Below are positions 46,598-55,840 of a stretch of 64,000 nucleotides of DNA, one piece after another. The DNA is taken from positions 5,152,585-5,216,584 of the forward strand of contig NZ_CP055156.1 in assembly GCF_014217805.1 (NCBI RefSeq), read 5' to 3'. Origin of the DNA: Adhaeribacter swui (GTDB taxonomy: Bacteria > Bacteroidota > Bacteroidia > Cytophagales > Hymenobacteraceae). Within the stretch, counting starts at the first letter, position 1; each line of letters begins with the position of its first letter. Both the position numbers and the translations under genes were made by a program. The notes beneath the pieces are model-generated. The model made no database searches, was not told where the DNA came from, and worked only from the letters and a program-made list of their open reading frames with translations.

Positions 46598-48178
46598 ATG
46601 AAAAAAGAATTAGAATTGGTACTTCCCCCCGAAGTAGCCTACGACGAAGCATTACTGCACCAGGCAATTTTAAAAAAAGCGGGTGTTCTCCTGGAAGATG
46701 TTTCCTTTATTCATAAAATAAAACGATCGGTAGATGCCCGCGGCCGGAATGTGTTGTTGCGGGTACGGGCAGATGTTTATTTTCAAGATCCGCCGGCTGA
46801 TATTCTTTCTCCTACTTATACCTATCCGCAGGTAGCCAAAGCGCCTTCAGTTATTATTGTGGGGGCTGGCCCGGCTGGTTTGTTTGCGGCCTTGCGGTGC
46901 ATTGAATTAGGTTTAAAACCTATTATTATAGAACGTGGAAAAGACGTGCGAAGCCGCCGCCGCGATTTGGCTGCTATTAACAAAGAACATACGGTAAATC
47001 CAGATTCTAATTACTGCTTTGGGGAAGGCGGCGCCGGAACGTACTCTGATGGTAAACTTTATACCCGTTCTAAAAAACGGGGCGATGTAAACCGCGTGCT
47101 GCAAATTTTAGTACAACACGGCGCTACCCCCGATATTTTGTTCGATGCCCATCCGCATATTGGAACCAACAAATTACCCGTAATTATAGCCAACATGCGG
47201 GAAGCGGTTTCACAAGCCGGAGGCGAAATTTTATTTAACACCCGGGTTACAGATTTTATTCTGGAGCATCAAACTATTAAGGGAGTAATAACGCAGGATG
47301 GTAAAGCAATTGAAGGCGAAAGCGTTATTTTAGCTACCGGTCACTCGGCCCGGGATATCTATGAATTATTAGCCGCCAAAAACATTTACATCGAGGCTAA
47401 ACCCTTTGCCATGGGCGTTCGGGTAGAGCACCAGCAGTCTTTAATTGATTCTATTCAGTACCATTGCGATAACCGGGGGTCTTACTTGCCGGCTTCTTCG
47501 TACGCTTTGGTTCACCAGGTTACGTACCAGCAAAAGCAACGGGGCATTTTTTCTTTTTGCATGTGCCCGGGTGGTTTTATTGTGCCGTCGGCAACCGCTC
47601 CCGGCGAAGTAGTGGTAAACGGCATGTCGCCTAGTCGGCGTGATTCTAAGTATGCCAATTCCGGCATAGTGGTAGCCATTGAAACGGAGGACATGGATTT
47701 AGAAACCCACGGAGCCTTGGCGGGTTTGCGCCTGCAACAGGAACTGGAACAAAAAGCTTGTTTGGTAGCGGGTGGCACCCAAAAAGCCCCGGCTCAACTT
47801 TTAAAAGATTTTACGCAATTTAAAACATCAAATCAGCTTTTAGAAACTTCGTACCAGCCCGGTTTAACTTCCGTAGACCTGAACGAGGTTTTACCGGCGG
47901 GCATTGCTTACCGGTTGCGTGAAGGTTTTAAACATTTTGGCAGCAAATTGAAAGGGTATTTAAGCAACGAGGCTCAAATAATTGGAGTAGAAAGCCGTAC
48001 CTCGTCTCCCGTACGCATTCCGCGTGACCGCGAAACCTTGGAACACGTACAAATTACTAATCTGTATCCTTGCGGTGAGGGTGCCGGATACGCGGGCGGT
48101 ATTGTGTCGGCGGCCATGGATGGGGAACGTTGCGCCGAAAAAATAGCTTTAAAAGTTAAAAATCGGGTAATTTCTTAA
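46598..48178 (+). CDS. FAD-dependent dehydrogenase (COG2509-like)
   Basis: 526 residues, cytoplasmic. An N-terminal alpha/beta domain (1-80) precedes the dinucleotide fold with GAGPAGLFAALRCIELG (89-105). FCMCPGGFIVPSATAPGEVVVNGMSPSRRDSKYANSGIVV is the strong hallmark of this family of uncharacterised FAD oxidoreductases. The C-terminal NLYPCGEGAGYAGGIVSAAMDG closes the FAD site. The substrate is unknown. Monocistronic. Confidence 0.9.
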   Translation: MKKELELVLPPEVAYDEALLHQAILKKAGVLLEDVSFIHKIKRSVDARGRNVLLRVRADVYFQDPPADILSPTYTYPQVAKAPSVIIVGAGPAGLFAALRCIELGLKPIIIERGKDVRSRRRDLAAINKEHTVNPDSNYCFGEGGAGTYSDGKLYTRSKKRGDVNRVLQILVQHGATPDILFDAHPHIGTNKLPVIIANMREAVSQAGGEILFNTRVTDFILEHQTIKGVITQDGKAIEGESVILATGHSARDIYELLAAKNIYIEAKPFAMGVRVEHQQSLIDSIQYHCDNRGSYLPASSYALVHQVTYQQKQRGIFSFCMCPGGFIVPSATAPGEVVVNGMSPSRRDSKYANSGIVVAIETEDMDLETHGALAGLRLQQELEQKACLVAGGTQKAPAQLLKDFTQFKTSNQLLETSYQPGLTSVDLNEVLPAGIAYRLREGFKHFGSKLKGYLSNEAQIIGVESRTSSPVRIPRDRETLEHVQITNLYPCGEGAGYAGGIVSAAMDGERCAEKIALKVKNRVIS

Positions 48179-48232
48179 ACGAATTACTGTCTGGGTTGTT
48201 CCATCTTAAAAAAAGGCCTATAATCGCAAGCC

Positions 48233-48271
48233 AAATAAGAAAACAACTACCGAGTGGTTATTTTCTTATTT
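48233..48271 (+). terminator. Possible terminator of the FAD dehydrogenase gene
   Basis: An 11-bp AT-rich stem (48233-48243 with 48261-48271) with a 17-base loop that could add further pairs. No strong T-run follows, so support is moderate. Confidence 0.4.
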
Positions 48272-48344
48272 AGTGTATTTAATTTTTAGTTTATCATCTA
48301 TACCGGTAAACTTGCAAATTGCTGGTGTTTAATTATTGGTTATT

Positions 48345-48704
48345 ATGAAAAAAACAGTGGTATTAGGAGCCTCCGACAATCCTTCACGATTTGCTTACCG
48401 GGCGGTTCATAAACTAAAACAACATGGTTACGAAGTGGTACCCGTCGGAATGCGGAAAGGGGATGTGGCCGGCATTAAAATTGAAACAGAAAAAATTCCC
48501 GTTGCCAATGTAGATACGGTTACTTTGTACGTGGGGCCACAAAATCAACCTTCGTGGTACGATTATATTATCAGTTTAAAACCCAACCGTATTATTTTTA
48601 ACCCGGGAACTGAAAACCCGGAATTAGAACAAAAAGCGGCCGAGAACAATATAAAAACGTTACACCATTGCACGCTGGTAATGCTGGCCGTGGGTGAATA
48701 CTAA
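48345..48704 (+). CDS. CoA-binding domain protein
   Basis: 119 residues from the ATG at 48345; a TTG nine bases upstream is less likely. A single Rossmann-like CoA_binding domain: KTVVLGASDNPSRFAYRAVHKLKQHGYEVVPVG at the N-terminus, VDTVTLYVGPQNQPSWYDYIISLKPNRIIFNPGTENPELEQKAAENNIK in the middle, and HHCTLVMLAVGEY at the end. Stand-alone members of this family bind coenzyme A or an acyl-CoA; the cellular role is unclear. Confidence 0.9.
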   Translation: MKKTVVLGASDNPSRFAYRAVHKLKQHGYEVVPVGMRKGDVAGIKIETEKIPVANVDTVTLYVGPQNQPSWYDYIISLKPNRIIFNPGTENPELEQKAAENNIKTLHHCTLVMLAVGEY

Positions 48705-49059
48705 ATTTTTAATTTTTAAAATTTTAAAATCCTGACTACCCCAAGTAGTCAGGATTTTTTGTTTTTGGCCCGTACCGGTATACACATGTTTTTTTACTTA
48801 TAACTTGCCGGCGTTTAAACCAAAATTTAAAAAAAATTAAATTTACTACTTAAAACCTTAATCAAAAATTAATTATTTGATTCACAATTACTTAAATAAT
48901 TTAAACTTAATCAGCTATAATTGTAAAGGCGCTTTTCTTTTGATAATGCTTGTTAGATTTTATAATTTTTAAAAATACAGGCAACCTCCCCACCATGTCT
49001 TGCATCTAAATAAGCAAACACCCTAATTAAAGCTATCTGAAACAATTTTATTCATCCAC
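48705..49059. other. Intergenic region with a terminator
   Basis: 355 bases with a terminator near its left end (48726-48758); the remainder is AT-rich. No promoter box upstream of the sigma gene was recognised. Confidence 0.5.
48726..48758 (+). terminator. Terminator of the CoA-binding protein gene
   Basis: A perfect 14-bp stem (48726-48739 with 48745-48758), a 5-base loop and a T-run. It lies 22 bases beyond the stop. Confidence 0.8.
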
Positions 49060-49593
49060 GTGACCGAAGCGGAACTCTTAAAAGGTTTAGTAAAAGGAGA
49101 AGCAAAATCGCAGAAGGCTTTGTATGAGCGGTACGCGGGGCTGATGCTGGGTATTTGCCTGCGTTACTTAAAAAATCAAATGGACGCCGAAGAAATAATG
49201 TTAACCGGGTTTGTAAAAGTGTTTCAGCATATAGGTCAGTTTGAGAATAAAGGCAGTTTTGAAGGATGGATTAAAAGAATTATGGTGAACGAAGCGCTCG
49301 GTTTTTTACGAAAAAAAGAACCCATGCACTTAGCCATTGAGAAAGATGTATTGCAAATGGCAACCGAAGCAAACGCCGAACAAGATTTAGCCACCGAAGA
49401 TTTGTTGCGCTTACTGCACGAGTTGCCGGCGGGTTATCGGGCTGTTTTTAACCTGTACGCCATAGAAGGCTACTCGCACAAAGAGATAGGGGAAATGCTG
49501 GATATTTCGGAAGGAACCTCTAAGTCGCAGTTGAGTAAAGCGCGCAGCATGTTGCAACGGCGCTTGCAAAACCAGGAATCTATTACGCTTTAA
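49060..49593 (+). CDS. ECF sigma factor (second copy in the window)
   Basis: 177 residues, GTG start at 49060. Region 2 is at about 20-85 (LMLGICLRYLKNQMDAEEIMLTGFVKVFQ) and region 4 at about 118-172 (GYSHKEIGEMLDISEGTSKSQLSKARSML). It differs from the sigma factor at 17369 in its region 4 (EGTSKSQLSKAR, a SigE-like type) and is not FecR-linked. It is followed after 13 bases by a membrane protein with a cytoplasmic N-terminus, then by a barrel protein. Confidence 0.92.
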   Translation: MTEAELLKGLVKGEAKSQKALYERYAGLMLGICLRYLKNQMDAEEIMLTGFVKVFQHIGQFENKGSFEGWIKRIMVNEALGFLRKKEPMHLAIEKDVLQMATEANAEQDLATEDLLRLLHELPAGYRAVFNLYAIEGYSHKEIGEMLDISEGTSKSQLSKARSMLQRRLQNQESITL

Positions 49594-49606
49594 AGTAAAC
49601 GGTATT

Positions 49607-50431
49607 ATGAAGGAAGAAGAAGTAGATCAGTTTTTTAAAAATAAGTTTGCGAACTATACCCCCGCTCCTGCCCCGGATGCCTGGGCGCGGTTGCAAAGTA
49701 AAATGGAGTCGGAAACCAAGCAGCGCCCTTTGATGTGGGTGTATTACGCCGCCGCGGTAGTTACGCTGGTATTAGTTTCGGGAGCTTTGTTTTTTTATAA
49801 CAACTCCATTACCCAAAAAGATAACAACCTGGCTACCTTAAAACCCATTACGGTTCCATTGCAGGTAGAACCTCAGCAAGAACTAAAATTAGCAGAGTCC
49901 GAATCTGACTTACCTGCGGCTTTGCCCACGATGGAACCAGTGGTTACGGAAAAATCAGGAAAAGATGTTAAAAACACCAACACCAGCACCAAACCAGTAA
50001 AAAAAGATAAAAAATTGCGGCCTGGTATTTTGGTAGCCGCAGCCCGGCCAATACCTGAGAGTAATAAACCTATTACTGCTTCGGCTGGAATGCCAAACCC
50101 CGAAGCAACGGTTGCAACAACTTTACCGAACGCAAATAATTTAATTACCGAAGCTCCGGAAGAACAAAAAGTAATGGAAGTGATCATTAAAAAAGATCCG
50201 GAAGTAATTGCAGCCGCTACCAACGGACCCGAATACGCTACCATGGAAGAGGCTATCAAAGAAAACGTATCTAGAAAAGGCCGGTTAGTTAAAAATATTT
50301 TAAAACAAGCCCGCAATTTAAAAAACGGCGAAAAAGTAGAATTATCCACTTTAGGCTTAAATGCAAACTACCGCATTGATGTAGAAAGTAAACTCTTTAA
50401 ACAAAAATATACCAAAGTAATTAATCTTTAA
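49607..50431 (+). CDS. Single-pass membrane protein, probable anti-sigma factor of the second ECF unit
   Basis: 274 residues: a cytoplasmic N-terminal stretch with FFKNKFANYTPAPAPDAWARLQSKM (conserved-looking 'PP..W..L' pattern often seen next to Bacteroidota ECF sigma genes), a membrane helix (about 42-65), and a periplasmic Pro/Lys/Thr-rich part without clear domain. Its position after the sigma gene and its topology suggest that it binds the sigma factor. No FecR, zinc anti-sigma or RsgI signature was seen, so the role is inferred from context. Confidence 0.7.
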   Translation: MKEEEVDQFFKNKFANYTPAPAPDAWARLQSKMESETKQRPLMWVYYAAAVVTLVLVSGALFFYNNSITQKDNNLATLKPITVPLQVEPQQELKLAESESDLPAALPTMEPVVTEKSGKDVKNTNTSTKPVKKDKKLRPGILVAAARPIPESNKPITASAGMPNPEATVATTLPNANNLITEAPEEQKVMEVIIKKDPEVIAAATNGPEYATMEEAIKENVSRKGRLVKNILKQARNLKNGEKVELSTLGLNANYRIDVESKLFKQKYTKVINL

Positions 50432-50442
50432 TCCTCACATTT

Positions 50443-51585
50443 ATGAAACGCTTACTTCTAGTTACGGCCCTTATTTGGGTTGCTGCTACAGGTGTGTCTA
50501 TGGCTAACAGCCGGGCTACCTTCTCCGCCAAACCCCGCTTTCTGCAAGAAGATACCATTCAAATAAAAATGGCAGATGGGGCATCTTTAATTTTGCAAGT
50601 TAAAAACACCAGTCAGCTTAAAAATTTTCAAAATTATAGCCTCGACTCTTTAATGGTTTTGCTTAACAAGTATGTACAACAAGTAGAAAACATGAGCAAA
50701 TCCAGTTCTAACAGCTCCGCGGAAATCTCCATGACTTTTTATCCAGCCAAAGATTTAAATAATACCCAGGCTCCGGAGCAAGTTAAAATCCGGATGACGA
50801 GTTCGGGTAACGGCAACAAACAAAACTGGTCTGAGCGGACATCAGAAGTAGTAAAGGTTGAGGTTAATTACGAAGATGATCGCGACAATCAGCCCGAAGA
50901 AAAAAGCCTACGCGTATTGATTAACTCGCGCGACGACAGCACCCGGAAAGCAAAAATGGAACGAAAAATGAACAGAAGGCACCGTTTTTTTAGTACCATT
51001 GACCTGGGCCTGAATACTTTTGTGAACCTGCCCGAAACCAACAACAGCCTCCTGGATTTAAAACCGCTGGGTTCCCGTTACGTAAGTTTAAACCAATACA
51101 TCGCTACCCGCATAGGTGGGGTTCGGAGCCCGCTACACGTTCGCACTGGTCTGGAATTAGCTTTTAACAACTACATGCTGGACAAAAACCACCGGATTGC
51201 CGATGAAAATGATGTTACGGTATTTTACAATGAGCCTAACTTATCGTTGGAAAAAAGCAAACTAACCGCCTCCTCTATTAATTTACCGGTAATAATTGAG
51301 CTTAACTTTAAAGATAAAAATGGCAAAGAATCTTTTAAAATTGGCGGCGGCGGATTTATTGGCTACCGCTTAGGTTCTCATACCAAAATTAAGTATCAAA
51401 GCGAAGGCAATACCTACAAAGACAAAGAACGCGGCAACTACAACCTGGAAGATATGCAATACGGCCTCAACTTTATGATTGGCTATAAATGGATTAATTT
51501 GTTTGCTAAATACAATATGAACGATTTATTTAAAGAAAACCGCGGCCCCAAAATGAATGTAGTGAGCTTTGGCTTCCGGATTTAA
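50443..51585 (+). CDS. Outer-membrane beta-barrel protein (PorT-like)
   Basis: 380 residues with a signal peptide (ends about 22, SMAN). The periplasmic part (about 23-180) is rich in charged residues, including KAKMERKMNRRHRFFSTIDL just before the barrel; a small barrel then runs to the end (NVVSFGFRI). The tail (FIGYRLGSHTKIKYQS, MIGYKWINLFAKYNMNDLF) resembles PorT-family outer-membrane barrels. Third gene of the sigma unit, 11 bases after its neighbour. Function unknown; possibly the stress target or sensor. Confidence 0.75.
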   Translation: MKRLLLVTALIWVAATGVSMANSRATFSAKPRFLQEDTIQIKMADGASLILQVKNTSQLKNFQNYSLDSLMVLLNKYVQQVENMSKSSSNSSAEISMTFYPAKDLNNTQAPEQVKIRMTSSGNGNKQNWSERTSEVVKVEVNYEDDRDNQPEEKSLRVLINSRDDSTRKAKMERKMNRRHRFFSTIDLGLNTFVNLPETNNSLLDLKPLGSRYVSLNQYIATRIGGVRSPLHVRTGLELAFNNYMLDKNHRIADENDVTVFYNEPNLSLEKSKLTASSINLPVIIELNFKDKNGKESFKIGGGGFIGYRLGSHTKIKYQSEGNTYKDKERGNYNLEDMQYGLNFMIGYKWINLFAKYNMNDLFKENRGPKMNVVSFGFRI

Positions 51586-51607
51586 TAATAAAATTTTTAA
51601 AAATTTA

Positions 51608-51652
51608 AAAAATAGAAAAGGAGATCCGTTGAAGATCTCCTTTTCTATTTTT
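51608..51652 (+). terminator. Terminator of the second ECF sigma unit
   Basis: A perfect 19-bp stem (51608-51626 with 51634-51652), a 7-base loop, and U-rich 3' arm, 23 bases after the barrel gene. Confidence 0.85.
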
Positions 51653-51860
51653 AACGAGAATTTGAGTTAATAAAAGAATCAGATAAAAAGGATGCCATCC
51701 GTTTCCGTCATCCCGGAAGAATTTCAGAGAAATATAATCAACAGATCATTAATTAGCTTCTTCCAGAATGCCTCCAATAAGATAATAAAACTGCAAAATT
51801 TTATTGTAAACGTTTTTATGAGTACTCCTACTGGCTGGTTGATTAAGTAAATACTTATGT

Positions 51861-51906
51861 GAAACGCACATTTTTAAATATTTTAATTTTTAAAAATGTG
51901 CGTTTC
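51861..51906. repeat. Perfect 18-bp hairpin near the SpoU gene end
   Basis: 51861-51878 pairs exactly with 51889-51906 (outer sequence GAAACGCACA) around a 10-base loop. It lies 30 bases past the SpoU stop on the minus strand. The T-run is inside the stem, so it may be an unusual terminator or another palindromic intergenic element. Confidence 0.55.
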
Positions 51907-51935
51907 TAACAACTAACCCTTAAAGTTGTATTTGC

Positions 51936-52691
51936 CTAAACTTCATGTTGGTTGCGAAAAAAATTATCCAGGATTATACCGGTCGCGTTTGCTACGTTTA
52001 ACGATTCTGCCCCGCCAAATTTTGGAATCTTGATTAAGTGATGCATAAACTTTTCTACTTCCGGCCGGATACCATGGGCTTCGTTTCCCATAATCAGTAA
52101 TCCGGACGGTTGTAAGTTTAACCGATGGATATTTTCACCGTGCAACGACGCCCCGTAAATAGCAATATCCGCCGGTAAATCCGATAAAAAAGATACTAAA
52201 TCCACGTAAAATAATTTTACCCGGGTAAAAGAGCCCATTGTAGCCGCAATAACTTTTGGGTTATAAAAGTCGGCGCAACTATCCGAACAAACTAGGGAGC
52301 GCACCCCATACCAATCGGCCAACCGTATAATGGTACCTAAATTTCCAGGATCCCGGATATCGTCCAACACCAGCGTTAATTCTGATCTATCGGGTTTAAA
52401 AAAGCCAGGATCTTTCATCCGGGCAATGGCTAAAGCCGCGTTATTACTGGCAAAGGTGCCGGCTTTGGTCAAGTCTTCTTCCGTGATTAATTCGTAAGAA
52501 AAGTTTTTAAAGTTTATTTCGGTACTTTTACGAAAGAATTCTTCGGTAATAAATAATTTCTCAATTGTAAAATCCGATTGCAGCAATTCTTTCACGCTTT
52601 TGGCTCCTTCTACCAAAAAAGCCTGGTGCAGGTGCCGGTATTTTTTTACTTGTAAAGAATTGATATATTTTAGAACGGCTTTTGATAACAT
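51936..52691 (-). CDS. SpoU/TrmH-family RNA methyltransferase
   Basis: 2'-O-ribose methyltransferase, 251 residues. A small N-terminal substrate-binding domain (about 1-95, KYRHLHQAFLVEGAKSVKELL) precedes the SPOUT knot with LDDIRDPGNLGTIIRLADWYGV, LLIMGNEAHGIRPEVE and the C-terminal IPKFGGAESLNVANATGIIL motifs. The target nucleotide (rRNA or tRNA) cannot be decided; it is TrmH/RlmB-like by motif. Divergent from the BamA/TamA-like gene with only 13-43 bases between starts. Confidence 0.93.
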   Translation of the reverse strand: MLSKAVLKYINSLQVKKYRHLHQAFLVEGAKSVKELLQSDFTIEKLFITEEFFRKSTEINFKNFSYELITEEDLTKAGTFASNNAALAIARMKDPGFFKPDRSELTLVLDDIRDPGNLGTIIRLADWYGVRSLVCSDSCADFYNPKVIAATMGSFTRVKLFYVDLVSFLSDLPADIAIYGASLHGENIHRLNLQPSGLLIMGNEAHGIRPEVEKFMHHLIKIPKFGGAESLNVANATGIILDNFFRNQHEV

Positions 52692-52704
52692 AGCACCAGT
52701 AATT

Positions 52705-55158
52705 TTGAAGTTAGCAAGTTATATCAGTATAATTATGTTTACCTGGGGGTTAGTTGCCTCGTGCGTACCTACCCACCACCTGGAAAAACAACAAAACCTT
52801 TTGTACTCTATAAAGCTGCAAGGGGTAGAAGTAAATGATCCGGCCAAAATTAGCACCTTATACAAGCAAAAAGCAAATCGGAAGGTATTAGGCGCTACTC
52901 CTTACCTTTCGCTTTACTACTTTGGCCGAAAATTTTACAACCCGGCTAAAATACAAAGGTGGATTGATGAGTACCGGGTACAAACCAACGCCAAAATAGC
53001 GGCAGCAGGTACCGATTCTGTAAAAATATCGGATATATTAGCTAAACGCGAAGAACGCCTGGCAGTTATGACCCGGAAAAAAGAAGAAGGCAACTGGCTG
53101 ATGACCGTAGGAGAACCGCCAGCTATTTACGACACGCTTAAAACCCAATCTACCCTCCGGCAAATCAAAACGTATTTAAACACGAAAGGCTTTTTTCATG
53201 CCCAGGTGTCGCACACCGAAAAAATTAAAAATAAAAAAGTATACCTCACTTTAATCGTAAAAGAAGATCAGCCCACTAAAATTACCCAGTTAAACTACAA
53301 CATTGCCGACTCAGTAATTGCGCATTTAGTTGATTCTACCCGCAGTAAGGCACTATTAAGAACGGGCCAAAATTACGACGAGGAAATAATAGACCAGGAA
53401 CGTAACCGCTTGGAAATTTTGCTCCGGAACATGGGGTTTTACGAATTTCGCAAGCCTTTTATTACGGCCAAAGTAGATACTAATTTTGCGCCTTACTCGG
53501 CGCATTTCACTTACATCATCGCGAATGATGCGGATAACCAACCGCACAAACAATACCGCATCCGGCAAGTTAGTTTTATATCTGATGCGGGATTAAACCG
53601 CTTTGGCTTTAAGCGGGATACGATCCGGTATAATAATGTAAAATACCTGGCTTACCGACATAAAATTAACCCGAAAGTATTGGATAGTAAGCTAAACGTT
53701 TATCCAAAACAGCGGTATAGTTTAGATCTAACCCAACAAACCCAGCAGCAATTAAATAACCTGGACATGTTCCGGTTTAACTCAGTAAACTATGTAGTGG
53801 TTCCGGATTCTACGAAAGGGGCGCAGTTAGATGCTTTCGTAAATGTTTCGCCTACTAAAAAGTACCAGGAAACCAGCGAAGCCGGGGGCAGTTATACGGC
53901 TTTACTACCTGGGCCATTTGTAAACTTACGGTTAAAAGTACGCAATATTTTTGGCGGGGCCGAAATTCTAGATATCGGGGTGCGGGGCGGTTTGCAGGGG
54001 CAATACAGCAGCTTAGATTTTAACGAATCTATTTACATGAAAGACCTGGGCGGTAACGTGGGACTTACGTTTCCGCAATTTTTAGTACCATTCCGGGTAA
54101 ACAAACAATTCAACCGGTTTAATCCCCGCTCCCGCTTAAACATTGCTTATACCTACGTAGACCGACGGGAATACATCCGGACAAACCTGGAAACTACTTT
54201 TGATTATATTTGGCAACCATCGCCCACCTTGCAGTACGTTCTTACGCCTCTGGATGTTAGTTTAGTTAAAACGCCCCGCCTTTCTCCCGATTTCGATTCT
54301 TTGCTTAACCGCAATACTACCTATGGTCAAAGCTTTACCAATGCGGTAGTACCCAGCATTAACTTTATGCGGTTTTATAATAACTTCAGAAACGATAATT
54401 CGGGGCAGTTCTGGCGCTTATATACCGAAGCGGGCGGTTTAACTACTTTACTGGCCGAGCAATTTAATAATAATGAAATCATTGATCATGTCGGGGATTT
54501 GCGTTTATACAAATTCCTCAGGATAAACAGCGATTTTCGGAAATACTATAAATTAAGTAATAAAGCTTTTGTGGTGTACCGCTTTAACGTAGGTATTGCC
54601 CAGCCGGTGCGTTCCAAAGGCTTACCCTACGATAAGTATTTTTTCGGTGGCGGGGGGTCCAGTATCCGCGCCTGGCGGCCCCGTCGTTTAGGGCCGGGAG
54701 CTTACCAGGCCCAAAGGCCCCGACGCGACCCGGAATCAAACGAAATTATGAGGGATATAGCCGGTAATATTTTGTTTGAAAAAGATTATGATACGGAACA
54801 ACCCGGCGAACTATTAATAGAAACTAACCTGGAACACCGGTTTAATATTGTAGGCTATTTAAATGGGGCTTTTTTTATTGATGCAGGTAATACGTGGATG
54901 TTATCTAAAGACGTTAACCGGCCGGATTCTGAATTTGAGTGGAAAGACTTTTTAAGCGAATTTGCCGTAGGCGTAGGCACTGGTCTGCGATTCGACTTTA
55001 ATTTTTTAATCGCCCGTTTTGATTTTTCTACTAAGGTATTTGATCCTTCCTTCTCCAAAGGAAAACGGTACGTACTAAATCAATTTACCTTAAACGATAT
55101 TTTCAACCGAAATAATAATCATACAACATTTAACCTGGGTATTGGTTATCCTTTCTAA
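52705..55158 (+). CDS. BamA/TamA-family outer-membrane protein (Omp85), lipoprotein-like N-terminus
   Basis: Up to 817 residues with POTRA-like repeats (about 30-320), then a barrel of the surface-antigen/Omp85 family ending TTFNLGIGYPF. The motif FGGGGSSIRAWRPRRLGPGAY is the conserved Omp85 'RGF'-like segment. The TTG at 52705 gives MKLASYISIIMFTWGLVASC, a proper lipoprotein signal with lipobox LVASC. The ATG at 52735 would leave only nine residues before the Cys and no positive charge. However, TAATTTTG at 52700-52707 is a perfect -7 box overlapping that TTG, so the start is unresolved. Not the housekeeping BamA by length; likely a TamA-like or Bacteroidota-specific homologue. Confidence 0.85.
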   Translation: MKLASYISIIMFTWGLVASCVPTHHLEKQQNLLYSIKLQGVEVNDPAKISTLYKQKANRKVLGATPYLSLYYFGRKFYNPAKIQRWIDEYRVQTNAKIAAAGTDSVKISDILAKREERLAVMTRKKEEGNWLMTVGEPPAIYDTLKTQSTLRQIKTYLNTKGFFHAQVSHTEKIKNKKVYLTLIVKEDQPTKITQLNYNIADSVIAHLVDSTRSKALLRTGQNYDEEIIDQERNRLEILLRNMGFYEFRKPFITAKVDTNFAPYSAHFTYIIANDADNQPHKQYRIRQVSFISDAGLNRFGFKRDTIRYNNVKYLAYRHKINPKVLDSKLNVYPKQRYSLDLTQQTQQQLNNLDMFRFNSVNYVVVPDSTKGAQLDAFVNVSPTKKYQETSEAGGSYTALLPGPFVNLRLKVRNIFGGAEILDIGVRGGLQGQYSSLDFNESIYMKDLGGNVGLTFPQFLVPFRVNKQFNRFNPRSRLNIAYTYVDRREYIRTNLETTFDYIWQPSPTLQYVLTPLDVSLVKTPRLSPDFDSLLNRNTTYGQSFTNAVVPSINFMRFYNNFRNDNSGQFWRLYTEAGGLTTLLAEQFNNNEIIDHVGDLRLYKFLRINSDFRKYYKLSNKAFVVYRFNVGIAQPVRSKGLPYDKYFFGGGGSSIRAWRPRRLGPGAYQAQRPRRDPESNEIMRDIAGNILFEKDYDTEQPGELLIETNLEHRFNIVGYLNGAFFIDAGNTWMLSKDVNRPDSEFEWKDFLSEFAVGVGTGLRFDFNFLIARFDFSTKVFDPSFSKGKRYVLNQFTLNDIFNRNNNHTTFNLGIGYPF

Positions 55159-55496
55159 TTTTATATCAATTATTTCAGATAATCGTAGAAGCACCGGATA
55201 ATGATACCTAAAAATTAATTCATGATCATTACTAAATATTAAATATATTAAATAATAAAAAGGCGATAATAAACTTTAACAGTTTATAAAGGTTTTTGAT
55301 TGCACTATATTACGTACAATAATTTATAAGTTTAACCGCTGAAAAGTATTACAATTGAGTTAAGTACTTAAACGTAATAGTTAACCTGTTAAATCAGGCG
55401 GTTCATCGAAAATGTTACATTAGCTATTATGGCTTCTATAAATTTACCGCAGTGATTTTAACACATTTAATGTAAACAACACTATTTAAAAGTTAC
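55159..55496. other. Intergenic region before a small gene
   Basis: 338 bases, AT-rich with no open frame. Nothing further can be supported. Confidence 0.45.
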
Positions 55497-55706
55497 ATGA
55501 AGAGTTTACCAAACTATAAATATGCGTCTACCAATTACAAGTTTGTTACTAATCCGTTAATTAATAGAGCTAAGCCTGTGGTGGCCAAGCCTAAACCGGT
55601 TAAAGGTTCTGCTAAATCAAGATTGTTAAACCGTACTTTTTGGATTTTATTTTTATCCAATATTTTTTTCTTATACATACTGTTATATAAATTTTTTACT
55701 AACTAA
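55497..55706 (+). CDS. Small single-pass membrane protein, 69 residues
   Basis: 69 residues: a basic, Tyr/Asn-rich N-terminal half (KYASTNYKFVTNPLINRAKP) with a VAKPKPVKGSAKSRLLNR stretch, then one hydrophobic helix near the C-terminus (FWILFLSNIFFLYILLYKFF). Plausible as a real small membrane protein: ATG start, no overlap with other genes and a sensible amino-acid mix. I do not recognise it and cannot exclude a chance frame. Confidence 0.5.
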   Translation: MKSLPNYKYASTNYKFVTNPLINRAKPVVAKPKPVKGSAKSRLLNRTFWILFLSNIFFLYILLYKFFTN

Positions 55707-55840
55707 CAACAAACCTATAAGAATTTAACTTTCCCAGTCTTTTTTGTCTTAATGTATTTTAATCTGGTTAGTTAAAGCCCTGTTTTGGGTTAAAGAGCTT
55801 TTTATTACCTTTTCTTTCAAGCTTATTAAAGGTTGATGCT

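Noticed and set aside
52600-52704. Extended N-terminus of the BamA/TamA-like protein
   Set aside because: It would overlap the 5' end of the divergent SpoU gene by about 90 bases and add a Cys-rich, non-signal sequence.
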